A stretch of 64,000 nt of DNA, taken from NCBI GenBank assembly GCA_963693285.1, contig OY848918.1:11063592-11127591 (forward strand), in the 5' to 3' direction. Positions 45,406-57,561 of this stretch are shown piece by piece. Both the position numbers and the translations under genes were made by a program. Each line of letters begins with the position of its first letter. Position 1 is the stretch's first letter. Under the pieces are notes generated by a model. It worked only from the letters and a program-made list of their open reading frames with translations. It had not been told where the DNA came from and searched no databases. The stretch is from Xestospongia muta (Eukaryota > Porifera > Demospongiae > Haplosclerida > Petrosiidae).

Positions 45406-47511
45406 TTAAACTTCATCTTCGTCATTGACATCACTGATACTACTCTCTTGTGTAATACTTACTATTGAATGTAGTGGTATTGTATTACTAGACCCAGGAA
45501 TTGAGCAACTATCACTTTCCGACAATGGACCAGTTTCAACGTTGTTAATTTCAGCTGATGGTACATTATCATAAGTAGCATGTACATTCTTTTCTTCAGG
45601 TTGTGAGACAGTTAAGTCATATGATACATATTTTACATGATGTTCATCATAGTTGTCTGGATGTTTTATACGATCAGCATCCCAGTCATTATCATCAACT
45701 AGTATGAATTCTATATCTTCATGTTCTTCATTATTTGATGTATTGTGTTTTCTGTTAGATTTACAACTTTGGAAACATATCATAATTTTTTTAATTGTCC
45801 AGTATGGAAAGTATCCGAAAACTATTACTCCAAAAATAATTAGTACAAATAACCAGTTTATAATGTAAGCATAATCATCACGATATTTATCTGAAGTGGC
45901 GACAATATCAATACTTAATGATGCTAAGAAAAGCATAAATATTAAATCAAAGAAATTGTGAATATTTTTTTTATATGGACGGAATATCGTGATTGTACCT
46001 CCAAATGCAGCAAACAATGCAATTTGAAAGAAAAGAATATTATTTGGGTAGTCTTTGGATATAAAGTATAAACATAAAACAATGATCCTTAAGAAAAGAT
46101 AAAATCCAGCAAAATAGCGATAATCACGTGTTTTCTTAGAACCATCTTTATAGGGTCCAGTGAATATGTCACCCAATGATATCAGTATTTCCTTCCTTAA
46201 ATGTAAACAGCTCAGTAATTTGTGGAATAGTTTAAATGGATAAAGTTGTATGTAGAGCATTGGTAAGAATACAATGAACACTAACACAATGATAGCAAAG
46301 ATACCAGCAAAACTATGAGGCCAACCAAAGTATTTAACATTGTAGAACATAGCATGTGTCATGTTACTTTCATTTTTGTTATGTTGTGTTGTAGGATATA
46401 ATAGTTGAAGAGAAGTAGCAGCAAACTGAGTGAAACATAACAGATATATCGAGGCTATAGAATGAATCAAGCTAGGTTCAATGTTAGTCTTATGCCAGAA
46501 ACGTGCTAGTAGACGATGAAGAGGTCTAGTGATAGTGACTACACACCTAAATCCTTTATCATACATTGTAATCCAGGTATAGATCAAGAGTAAAAGGACC
46601 AGTGGATAGGTTGGTATGATATACCAGAATGATACAGCTTGTAATAATGTCATATTTGATGTTATACACAATGGCTTAACAAAAAACGTTAGAAAATTCA
46701 AGTTAAATATATTGGCAGGTATAAAATGAACATTTTGATATGGTAACCAGTATTTATTATCATATTCATGATACATTTCAAAGATAGCATTAATACTTAG
46801 ATTTGGATACACTATACTAATCATTTGACAGTAGAAGACTAGACCAATCATAAAACCATTGGTCAATTGTATGTTGAAGACTATTATAATAAACACCATT
46901 ATTGTCACTGGTATAATCTGTATTAATATGAATATCACCAAACCTGGTAATGGATACTGGTCACATTGAGCACATCTATTGAGTTCGTTAATAGGAACTC
47001 CATAACCAGAACTACATGCTCCTTTCCTACTATCTGTGCAGCAATTGTAACAGAAAGGTTCGAACCAGTACATGTATCTCGTTTGAGGATTCAACATCAC
47101 TGATATGTTAGATTCAAGTGTTTCTATTATTGGCCATTTTGTTTGAATCAAAAGAATAACTTCACTAGAATCAGTTACATTATTTGATGTAGTATTATAA
47201 TAATAGAGAGTTATATATTGATAATAATTGTAGTATATAGTTGAGCATTGCTGGTACAGATTATTATCAAAAGATGCTGGACCAGATTTAATGCAAGCTT
47301 GTAAATCATACCTCCACTCATAACTCACATTATAACAATCATAGACTGAGGCACTTACATAAAATGGATATCCCGAGTAAGCAGTAATCCCATAACTGGT
47401 CTTACTTATCGTTAGGTATGGACACTCCAATGTCTCATTATAATCGATACTATTACCAGCACCAAATGTAAGTGAAGCAAAAAGGAAAATAAAAAAAGTC
47501 CACAGCATCAT
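45406..47511 (-). CDS. Multi-pass membrane receptor-like protein, chimeric short form (gene 9)
   Basis: 701 residues from the ATG at 47511. Signal peptide MMLWTFFIFLFASLTFGA, then NSIDYNETLECPYL and the second ectodomain, with the fuller Cys piece PFCYNCCTDSRKGACSSGYGV seen also in gene 1. The first half, including LPGLVIFILIQIIPVTIM, matches gene 6. The later membrane half (ILFFQIALFAAFGG, FFDLIFMLFLASLSIDIV) matches genes 2, 5 and 11, and the tail returns to the long class (SIPGSSNTIPLHSIVS…DEDEV). This looks like recombination or gene conversion between family members. The upstream palindrome has lost its second half-site. Confidence 0.8.
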   Translation of the reverse strand: MMLWTFFIFLFASLTFGAGNSIDYNETLECPYLTISKTSYGITAYSGYPFYVSASVYDCYNVSYEWRYDLQACIKSGPASFDNNLYQQCSTIYYNYYQYITLYYYNTTSNNVTDSSEVILLIQTKWPIIETLESNISVMLNPQTRYMYWFEPFCYNCCTDSRKGACSSGYGVPINELNRCAQCDQYPLPGLVIFILIQIIPVTIMVFIIIVFNIQLTNGFMIGLVFYCQMISIVYPNLSINAIFEMYHEYDNKYWLPYQNVHFIPANIFNLNFLTFFVKPLCITSNMTLLQAVSFWYIIPTYPLVLLLLIYTWITMYDKGFRCVVTITRPLHRLLARFWHKTNIEPSLIHSIASIYLLCFTQFAATSLQLLYPTTQHNKNESNMTHAMFYNVKYFGWPHSFAGIFAIIVLVFIVFLPMLYIQLYPFKLFHKLLSCLHLRKEILISLGDIFTGPYKDGSKKTRDYRYFAGFYLFLRIIVLCLYFISKDYPNNILFFQIALFAAFGGTITIFRPYKKNIHNFFDLIFMLFLASLSIDIVATSDKYRDDYAYIINWLFVLIIFGVIVFGYFPYWTIKKIMICFQSCKSNRKHNTSNNEEHEDIEFILVDDNDWDADRIKHPDNYDEHHVKYVSYDLTVSQPEEKNVHATYDNVPSAEINNVETGPLSESDSCSIPGSSNTIPLHSIVSITQESSISDVNDEDEV

Positions 47512-49416
47512 GACTAATTTTTTCAAAGGCTATACAAAGAAAACAGGCAGAGTCCAGTGTACAAACAATGTCAATGTAGGAGTTATTTTGTGGTAAACAA
47601 AGTAAACATTCTCATTACATAATATTATTGTATAAAATTATATTGTAAGTATGTACATTGTAATTTCATATACTGTATATACTACAGTTGTGTATAATAC
47701 TATTTGTGTGATGAACATGTGTTCACAGGTCAGTTCATTCTATAGTAATTCTTAAATATATATTTTTTTAGTGTTTTTATTAAGAATAGTACAGTCTAAA
47801 GTCCATATAAACTTGTTCTCATCAATATCTTTTATGCACATAAACTATCTCACCATATCACAATAATCACTAGATTCATTTCACATTATTTGATGTAACT
47901 ATATGTATGCATACAATTGTATACTGTATGCATACAATGATATTATATTGATGTGAAGAGGATTCTCCTCTGAATAGATAGAATTGTGTCAGTTTTTGTT
48001 ATCTAAATAAATTATGGAAGGCAATCAAAATATGTCACTGTATAATAATACAACATGTACATGTAACCTCTATCTTCATAAATAATATATGCATATCATA
48101 AATAATAGCTTGTAAATAAAGATATGTTATCACAATTAAACATTTTGTAGTGTTCATGTATTGATCACATCACTCTGCACTGGCTCAGTATCCATAAAAA
48201 TGATAACTAAAGAGACTTTAGACAGAATCATTTATAGCTCAAACAATTAACTACATAACTGACAAATGTCAATCAATATATGAAACAGTCCAGTCTTTTA
48301 CTAATTTTCAGTGTCTCATCCTGCATTATTATATGCAACATGAATGATCATGGATTAACCAATCTTCTCTAGTCTAACAATGTATATTATGTTACTATGA
48401 ATATGTCTTCCTTTTAAGTAGTCCTATAAGACTGGTATATATGTACACTGCCATTGAGATTCTTGAATGTTTTTATAACACTTAGTGCAAAAATCTCTCT
48501 CAAAAACACACCTTATTACCTTATAAAGAAAGACTAACCTGGGGCTTATATATATATATATCATTAGTTTCAAACTACTCACATAACAATAATATAAATT
48601 CAAAATGGACATACAAGTATACTGATTACAATGGGCAGATACAACTATTGAGCTGATTAATAGGAACCTCATATAACAAGGAGCATGTGTTTTTAATATA
48701 CTTCAACCACAAATCTTACTAGTTTGTGAAATTAGTAGATCTCAACAGACAAATTATGTAAGTATACAGTTATACATTGTGTATATAGTGTTCATTGTTA
48801 TAGAATTATACATTATCTGTGTGTTTAAAAATATGTATAAAGTGATAATAAAGATATGTTATCAGCATTAATTAACTATTTATAGAGTTCATGTTTATAT
48901 TACCCTGCATGATGTAAATAAATTATGTATCCATAGCAACATATATAACAATAATAAACACATCCACCAGCTAGACAATGATATCAATCTCTTGTTGATG
49001 AAGAGATTAGCATACAGCTGCAAATGACTGTAACAATAACTGATACATTGACTTCCATTTCTGTTTATTTGGATTTAACACTATCATTAATAATTTTTTA
49101 AATAGCACTCGAGTGCTATTTAAAAGTCACTAATACATTGTAAAAATTGATTGGTAGAAATAATCATTACTTGGTTATACAAGTTGCAATTCCAAAGTTA
49201 ATTTAATTGAAAAAGTAAGCATAATTCCATTTTCATTATTCACTACTCATCTAAATCATTAAAATAATTATATCAGTGAATTGTTGCTGCATTCTAATCC
49301 TGTGCTATTATTATATAGGTTTGATGTAATTGCCATCCAAACTATCTTGTTTGCACTCTTTGTATTGGACTGATATTACTCATTCCTACATTAACTTTAT
49401 TTTTAGAAAATATTTT

Positions 49417-49421
49417 ATTTA

Positions 49422-49470
<49 letters not shown>
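49417..49470. repeat. (TA)n microsatellite
   Basis: About 26 TA units within the spacer block. Confidence 0.95.
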
Positions 49471-49473
<3 letters not shown>

Positions 49474-49793
49474 GTAAGATATAGTCTAGCTACTTTTAGA
49501 CTTAGTCCTGCATAATTGCATTTATATTGAAATAGGAAGTTATTGAACTCACAGTTTTCTACAATAGCCCCACAATTCCCTGCATTTAGCCTAGTAATAA
49601 AATACAAGACAAAGTGTATCAAAAGACACCAACTACACTGACTAGTGTCCAATGAAGTCAGGTCCAGCATACTTTACTGTGTATTAAAGTGACTTTGTAT
49701 GAGTTGTATGTATATATACTAAGGATAAAGATTTGTACATCTAAATACATACATTTTTACACAGTTATTATTCTTTGTTTTAAATGTCTCTTG

Positions 49794-49865
49794 TTCACTT
49801 CCTACCAGTGAATACTAAGGCAATTAGTATGGCATTTGCCACAATGTTCAGTGGTAAGAAGTGAA
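49794..49865. repeat. 72-nt hairpin repeat
   Basis: Eighth copy. Confidence 0.8.
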
Positions 49866-50922
49866 TGTCAATCATCATAGTGTATGGTATAAGACAAGAC
49901 ACTGCAAAGTAGTAATTTCACTCTATTTAAATATACTGAACAACATTTGTGTAGTTAGTTGTCAGATGTTCATCATAATCATCTGGATGTTCCATACGAT
50001 CAGCATCTTGGCCCAGTTATTATCATCAACTAGTATCAATTCCATATTTTCATGTTCCAAATTAATTAATTTAATTGCAACCTGTATAACAATATATTGA
50101 TTAAATCAATCAATCAATTTTTACAGTGATATATATTTTATGCACATTTTATGATACCTGGTTACCAATACTAATCATCACTACATGGGATAGGAAAAGT
50201 AATGACTGACAGTAATGATCCATCACTATTAGCAGTGTATATTCAGTGTTTTCTTGAGGTTGGGACATATATCAATCATACTTATAATGTGTATGCCATA
50301 CATGCTGTTATCTGGATGTTCCATATGATCAACAGCTACACAGTTACTACATAGAAAATATAGGAGGTTTGTGTGAATTGAAGCTCATGTTGTGTATTAG
50401 CATAATAATATTGACAATTTATAAATTATTCCCCTATCCACCAGTACTAGTACCATTGGAAGTAAGGATCATTGTGTCCTCAATACAGAGACTATTCTAT
50501 GATTAATAGAAAGAGAGAGACTGATAAAAAGACAGAGACAGAACATGGAAATAAAGACAATGATCATGAGAGAACCAACCAACAATATATAGAGCATGTG
50601 ATTCCATTAGTTTTGTATTACATATTAAAAACTTAATACATATGTCATAATGATTGAATTTGTTTCACATATCAACAATTTTATGTAATAATAACTAAAT
50701 AAAAAGTCATCAAGACATTAATAGCAATCGTTGTAATTATAACAAAATTAGAAATCAAACTAAAATTAAACACAATGTTAAACTTAATACAGAATCATGA
50801 ATACAAGTATTGTCAAAAATTAACTAACTACAGTCTACATGAAAGTATGTGATAAACGTTTCACACTTACAATTATATACTGACCTTTTAAAGCACACTA
50901 ACTAATATGAATACAGTTTAGT

Positions 50923-53660
50923 TTAAACTTTATCTTCATGAACAGCTTCTGTACTGTTAGTACCCTCATTTGTACCACTTGCTATTGGATGTAGTGGTAT
51001 TGTTGATCCTTCAGACACAGCTATAAGCATAGGCCTATTATTTCTTCTTGACAGTGTACCAGTCTCAGTTCCAACAATATTTGGATTGTCATAAGCAATA
51101 TCTTCTGTAGTTTCTGGAGGTTGGACAACAGGTAGGTCATATGAGATATATTTTACATGATGTTCATTGTAGTTGCCTGGATTTTCTATACGATCAGCAA
51201 TCCAGTCTTCATTATTTACTAGTAATGGTTCGATGTTTTGATGATCTTCATTATGAGGTGATTTGTATTGTTTGTTAACTCAACAATATTGATAACAACT
51301 CTCGATTCCTTTGATTATCCAGTAAAAGAAATTAGCAGACAATATAATGCCAAAAATAAAAACAGAAAAAAAATAAAATTACTATATAAGAAGTAGATGA
51401 TTCTGAAAATAAAGTTAAAGAATTCATTGATACTAGGAATATGAAAATTAGCAAATCACATAAATTGTGAATGTTCTTTTTATATGGACAAAAGAGTGCA
51501 ATCATTCCCCCAAGCAATAAAAATAATGTCAATTGAGAAAGAAGAATAACATGGCCATAATTTTTATAAGGTATAAAGTGTAAACATAAAACAATGATCC
51601 TTAAGAAAAGATAAAATCCAGCAAAATAGCGATAATCATGTGTCTTCTTAGAACCATCTTTATAGTTTCCAGTGAACACATCACACAATGATATCAGTAT
51701 TTCCTTTCTTAGATGTAAACAGCTCAGTAATTTGTGGAATAGTTTAAATGGATAAAGTTGTATGTAGAGCATTGGTAAGAATATAATGAACACTAACACT
51801 GATAGCGAAGATACCACCTAGTACATGAGGCCAACCAAAGTAATCTAATGTTCCATCATAGAAAAAGGCTACGCCATTGTCATTTCTGTTATTCCATACA
51901 TACCATGTTGTATGATGTAATAGTTGAAGAGAAGTAGCAGCAAACTGAGTGAAACATAACAGATATATTGAGGCTATAGAATGAATCAAGCAAGGTTCAA
52001 TGTTAGTCATACGCCAGAAACGTGCTAGTAGATGATGAAGAGGTCTAGTGATAGTGACTACACACCTAAATCCTTTATCATACATTGTAATCCAGATATA
52101 GATCAAGAGTAGAAGGACCAGTGGATGGGTTGGTATGATATACCAGAATGATATAGCTTGTAATGGTGTCATGTGTGGTGTGATACAGAGAGGGTAATTG
52201 AATAGAAAGGCTAAAAAATTAATATTAAAAACACTAGAAGGCAGCATTAAATAATAATTATCATTATGTAATGATGCAATCATAAGACTCAGACTAGGAT
52301 TGACTACACTTATTATTTGACAGTAGAAGACCACTCCAATCATAAAACCATTAGTCAATTGTATGTTGAAGACTATTATAATAAACACCATTATTGTCAC
52401 TGGTAAGAGTTGTATTAAGAAAAACATCACCAAACCTAGTAATATATCCTGCTTACACTTGACACATCTATTGAGCTGGTTAATAGGAACTCCATAACCA
52501 GAAGCAAATGTTCCACATAATCTTCCTGTTCTACCTTCTGCACAGAAGGATGGAGGAAAGTTATTTGAGCCGTTTTTGTAAAAGCAATTATCACCACAAT
52601 TATAAAAGAGAGGACAAAGACCATTCACAAACTTTTCTAATTTTTTATCTTGAGAAAAGCATTTATCTTTACTAGAAATAATGCAGTTGTAATCGTTTTT
52701 ATACTTTGAACAAAAAAACAAATCATTATAAAAATATTTGCATTGTTCAAACTTTTGACCTAAAAACTGCAAGGGACAACGCTGTAGAGTCACTGATATG
52801 TTAAATTGAAGGGTTTGGACTGTTGGTATTTCTGTTATGATTGAAAGTACAACATCCGTGGAATTAATTGAGGTATTGGTGAAATAGAGAGTTATACTGA
52901 ACTCCAAATAACTAATTGATAAGTTAGCACATTGTTGGAAAGCACTTTGATAAAATGATGCTGGTCCAGAGATGATACAAGCTATTAAGTCATTTTTCCA
53001 ATCATAACTTCTATTATTACAGTCATAGACTAATGCTTTTAGATATAATGACTCTCCAGGAAAGATTACGTTTTTACCATTGGCTATTTCTACTGTCAAA
53101 TATTGACACTCCATAGTCTCATTAAAACTGCTGCCATTCTCGCTATAACTATATTCATTGAGTCCAGTATTATTACCAGACTCTACGACAATATCAATTA
53201 ACTGAACATTATAACACATTGATATATACACTGCTGACACTTGGAAGTCAAACTCACTATTAGGATTGATTTGAATATTACCACAACTATCAAGAACAAG
53301 AGACTTGAGGGTAATGTTTGTAGATGATAGAAATAACAGTCCACTATGTGAACTACACTTTATAGTTACTCTCTTACCTCCATCTTTAGTAGTAAGACCT
53401 ATGATGGCAATGTTAGACTTGTCTATCACCTTACTGGTGTTGTCCAACATATAGGTACCAGGATACAGGTAGATGACAGTGGAGTTGTGTTGCAGTCCTT
53501 GTAGAGCTAGACTAAGAGTAACACAAGGTGTCTGGTCTCCTCTATTCCAACAAGAGGTAGTGTTCACACCAAATGTTGAACTGACATAGATCTCGTACTG
53601 CCAGTTAGCAGCAAATGTAAGTGAAGCAAAAAGTAAGACAAGGATAGCTCTCAGCAACAT
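50923..53660 (-). pseudogene. Long-form receptor with full Cys-rich domain, broken (gene 10)
   Basis: The most complete view of the ancestral-looking architecture: signal peptide, beta-helix, second ectodomain, then a Cys-rich domain of about 100 residues (CPLQFLGQKFEQC … FCSKYKNDYNC … CPLFYNCGDNC … FCAEGRTGRLCGTFASGYGV) that is shortened in the other subfamilies, followed by the membrane segments. Open from 53660 to about 51800, where two bases are missing in the TM5 region relative to paralogues (CACAATGATAGC here CACTGATAGC). Further on, an A-run change near 51370 and a TGA in place of Gly in the QYCGINK stretch (near 51285) break the tail, which ends VHEDKV. A truncated protein ending in TM5 is possible but probably non-functional. 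Confidence 0.8.
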
Positions 53661-54950
53661 GTCCAATTTTCTCAAAGGACATATGAAGATGAATAACAGA
53701 CAGAATATAGAGTACAAACTATGCTATTTTAGCGATTACTATAGTAACATTTCACTATGTATATATAATAATCATTACTTGGTTATACAGGTTGCAATTG
53801 CAAAGTTATTTTAATTGAAAAAGTAAGGATAATATTGTTATCATTACTAATATACTACTGCTTATGTAGCTACATAACCATCAATTTCATAATACATTAC
53901 TAATCAAAATACTATATTTATATTTTAAATATGCAACCTCTATAATGTACTGGTATAAGATATCAAGTTATATTTTATGGTCACTTAAGTTTCATACATG
54001 ACTAAACTTCTAATATAATTCAGAAGGATAATGATGTAATGACAAACTTCTATATACTGTTTTATGCTCATGATCTTTGTTTCATTGTTAAACATTTTAA
54101 TAGCTAGTTATTATATAATTGACAGTTTATGTCTGTTAACAAATCATATGTAAAGAAGGGACATGTGTTTGGTAGTATGGCTGTTCTAGTATAACTTTCA
54201 CAGTGACAGCACTCATACAAAGGCCCAATATCTATGAAAATTCTTACTAATGAAATATTAAACAGAATCATTTATAGCTCTAACAATTAACTACATGACA
54301 GCCAAGTGTCAGTAACTATGAAACAGTGTGATGTTTACTACTACCTCAGTGCCTTCTTTTATATTATATTCTACATGAATGACCATGGATTGGTTAATGT
54401 GTTGTCAGAATTAACAATTCATAGAGTGCATGCTGACATTACCCTCCATGATGTAATAACTTGTGTATCCATAGCAAGATTATAAAAAAAATAAACACCC
54501 TCACACTATAAAAATTAATATGTCATTTTAGCAAGTAATTTGTACCTGGTTAGATACAAATTAGTTGTTAAAATAACATACTAACTTTTACAGTGATAAT
54601 CATATCAATCTCTTATTGATAAAGAGATTATCATATAGCTGGAATATGAATGTAACAAGAACTGATGTATTGACTTCTAATTCTGTTCATTTGGATTTAA
54701 CACTATCATCAATAGTTTTTTAAATAACACTCAAAAAGTCACTAATAGTTATCATGTATAGTATACTGGTATAAGATATCAAATTATACATTAAACACAA
54801 TTTTATAACTAGTAAAAACTAAACACTTTAATTGTCTTCGTTTTTGTAAACAAAATACATACTACATGTACATGACAAACTTGTCAAAAGATACAAAAGC
54901 AATAAAGTAAAGTTCATATAAACTACAATGACTTAATTAAATGTATTTGG
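53661..54950. other. Spacer upstream of gene 10
   Basis: Long-form 5' flank shared with genes 1 and 4, a foldback remnant (about 53780-53950), the common spacer, a small foldback element at 54504-54595, and the 3' flank of gene 11. No gene. Confidence 0.7.
54504..54595. repeat. Small foldback element
   Basis: CACTATAAAAATTAATATG to ACTTTTACAGTG, with a palindromic ACCTGGTTAGAT centre. Confidence 0.65.
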
Positions 54951-56937
54951 TTAAACTTCATCTTCATCATTACTTTCTGAGAGTGGACTAGTCTCAATGT
55001 TGATAATTTCAGCTGATGATGCATTACCATAAGTAACACGTACAATCTTTTCTTTAGGTTGTGAGACAGTTGATTCATATGGTACATATTTTACATGATG
55101 TTCATCATAGTTGTCTGGATGTTCTATACGATCAGCATCCCAGTTATCATCAACTAGTATCAATTCTATATCTACATGTTCTTCATTATTAGATGTATTG
55201 TGTTTTCTGTTAGCTTTAAAACTTTGGCAGCATATCCTAATTTTTTTAATTGTCCAGTATGGAATGTATCCGAAAACTATTAATCCAAAAATAATCATTA
55301 GAAATAACCAGTTTATATTTACAACATATCCATAATGATATTTATCTAAATTGACAACTGTATCAATACTTAATGATGCTAAGAAAAGCATAAATATTAA
55401 ATCAATTAAACTGTGAATATTTTGTTTATATGGACGAAATATCATGATTGTACCTCCAAATGTAGCAAACAATGCAATTTGAAAGAAAAGAATATTATTT
55501 GGGTAGTCTTTGGATATAAAGTATAAACATAAAACAATGATCCTTAAGAAAAAATAAAATCCAGCAAAATAGCGATAATCACGTGTGTTCTTAGAACCAT
55601 CTTTATAGGGTCCAGTGAATATGTCACCCAATGATATTAGTAATTCCTTCCTTAGATGTAAACAGCTTAGTAATTTGTGGAATACCTTTAATGGATAAAG
55701 TTGTATGTAGAGCATTGGTAAGAATATAATGAACACTAACACAATGATAGCAAAGATACCAGCAAAACTATGAGGCCAACCAAAGTATTTAACTTGTCCC
55801 TCCGTGTAATACAGTGTTGTAGGATGTAATAGTTGTAAAGAAGTAGCAGCAAACTGAGTGAAACATAACAGATATATTGAGGCCACAGAGTGAATCAAGC
55901 AAGGCTCAATGTTAGTCTTACGCCAGAAACGTGCTAGTAGACGATGAAAAGGTCTAGTGATAGTGACTACACACCTAAATCCTTTATCATACATTGTAAT
56001 CCAGGTATAGATCAAGAATAGAAGGACCAGTGGATAGGTTGGTATGATATACAAGAATGATATAGCTTGTAATAATGTCATATTTGATGTTATACACAAT
56101 GACTTAACAACAAATATTAGAAAATTCAAGTTAAATATATTGGCAGGTACAACACAAAGATTTTGATACGGTAAGCAGTATTTATTATCATATTCATAAT
56201 ACATCTCAAAGATAACATTAAGATTTAGATTTGGATACACTATACTAATCATTTGACAGTAGAAGACTAGACCAATCATAAAACCATTGGTCAATTTTAT
56301 GTTGAAAACTATTATTATCAACACAACTATTGTTGCTGGTAAGAGTTGTATTAAGATGAATATAATCCAATCTGGTAATGGATACTGGTCACATTGAACA
56401 CATCTATTGAGTTGGTTAATAGGAACTCCATGACCAGGAGCACATGCTCCTTTTCTACTATCATTTGTAACAGAAATATTGATGTATGTGTTGCGTTATT
56501 GGAGGCTTCAACATCACTGATATGTTAGATTGAAGTGTTTCTATTATTGGCCATTGTGTTTGAATCAAAAGTACAATTTCACTAGAATAAGTTACATCAT
56601 CTGATGTAGTCTTATAATAATAGAGAGTTATATGATGATAATAATTATCATGGTAATGTTCATATGTTATTGTTGTACATTGTTGGTACACATTACTATC
56701 AAAAGATACTGGACCAGATATAATACAAGCCTGTAAATCATTCTTCCACCCATAACTCACATTATAACAGTCATAAACTGAAGCACTTACATAAAAAGAA
56801 TATCCAGAGGAAATCCAATTCCAGGGGTTTCTTATCATTAAGTATGGACATTCCAAAGTCTCATTACAATCAATACTATTGCCAGCAGCAAATGTAAGTG
56901 AAGCAAAAAATAAGACAAGAAGAGACCACAACATCAT
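54951..56937 (-). pseudogene. Receptor-like protein, short form, frameshifted (gene 11)
   Basis: Starts ATG ATG (MMLWSLLVLFFASLTFAA) at 56937 and is open through the ectodomain to QYFCYK, where a small indel at about 56460 between TGTTAC and GATAGTAG gives a stop. The other frame then continues (DSRKGACAPGHGVPINQLN) through all membrane segments to a short tail ending SESNDEDEV. The membrane half is nearly the same as genes 2 and 5, and the Cys piece resembles gene 1. One break only, so recent loss or a sequence error are both possible. Confidence 0.7.
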
Positions 56938-57140
56938 GACTAATGTTCTAAAGGGCTATACAAAGAGAACAGGCAGAGTCCAGTGTACAAACTATGTCAT
57001 TGTAGGAGTAATTTTGTGGTAAACAAAGTAAACATTCTCATTACATAATATTATTATAGAATTATATTGTAATGAGTTTTATAAACAATACTATGCTACA
57101 GCTGTGTACAATATTACTCATGTGATGAACATGTGTTCAA

Positions 57141-57160
57141 AGGTCAGTCCATTCTGACCT
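57141..57160 (-). promoter_or_regulatory. AGGTCA-N8-TGACCT palindrome upstream of gene 11
   Basis: Identical to the other sites, 204 bases 5' of the ATG. Confidence 0.5.
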
Positions 57161-57328
57161 CATTGGGTATGAATCAGTACAAGGACATGTGCTATCATTA
57201 TTCATCATAACTAATGAATATTAAAAATCTGTCCTTTACAAGTATGTAAATTCACCATCTTTTGTTCTCACTATCTTTCTGAAGTAAGACAATCAGTTAC
57301 TAACATAGAACTAAATTATCAAGTCATA

Positions 57329-57561
57329 CACTGTTAAAATCAATATGCCATTTTAAGAACTAATTTGTACCTGACATGATTAGATTACTATAGAGTACAA
57401 AACTCTTGCGAATTACTCACTGTCTAATTTGTTGGTATGTTGTACCTTTACATACAAGCAAATTATAGAGTAAGTAATTGACATAAAATCAATATTCCGT
57501 AGTAATCCACCAATGTAAAGTACAAATTAGTTGTTATAATGACATAGTAATTTTCACAGTG
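57329..57561. mobile_element. Full-length foldback element of the CACTGTTAAAAT family
   Basis: About 233 bases with inverted ends (CACTGTTAAAATCAATATG and ATTTTCACAGTG) and subterminal ACTAATTTGTACCT/GTACAAATTAGT arms. The shorter elements at 18603, 30349, 54504 and 58736 look like deletion derivatives keeping only the ends. Confidence 0.65.

Larger units (their letters stand above)
47512..50922. other. Spacer with repeated blocks and gene relics
   Basis: 47727-47732 keeps one AGGTCA half-site. 48105-49230 repeats 42960-44100. 49240-49960 is a spacer-block copy with a TA microsatellite (49417-49470) and a 72-nt hairpin (49794-49865). 49970-50066 is a relic of the receptor tail (DNYDE to ILVDD region, minus strand). 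50210-50310 is a membrane-region relic. The rest is AT-rich 3' flank. No intact gene. Confidence 0.65.
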
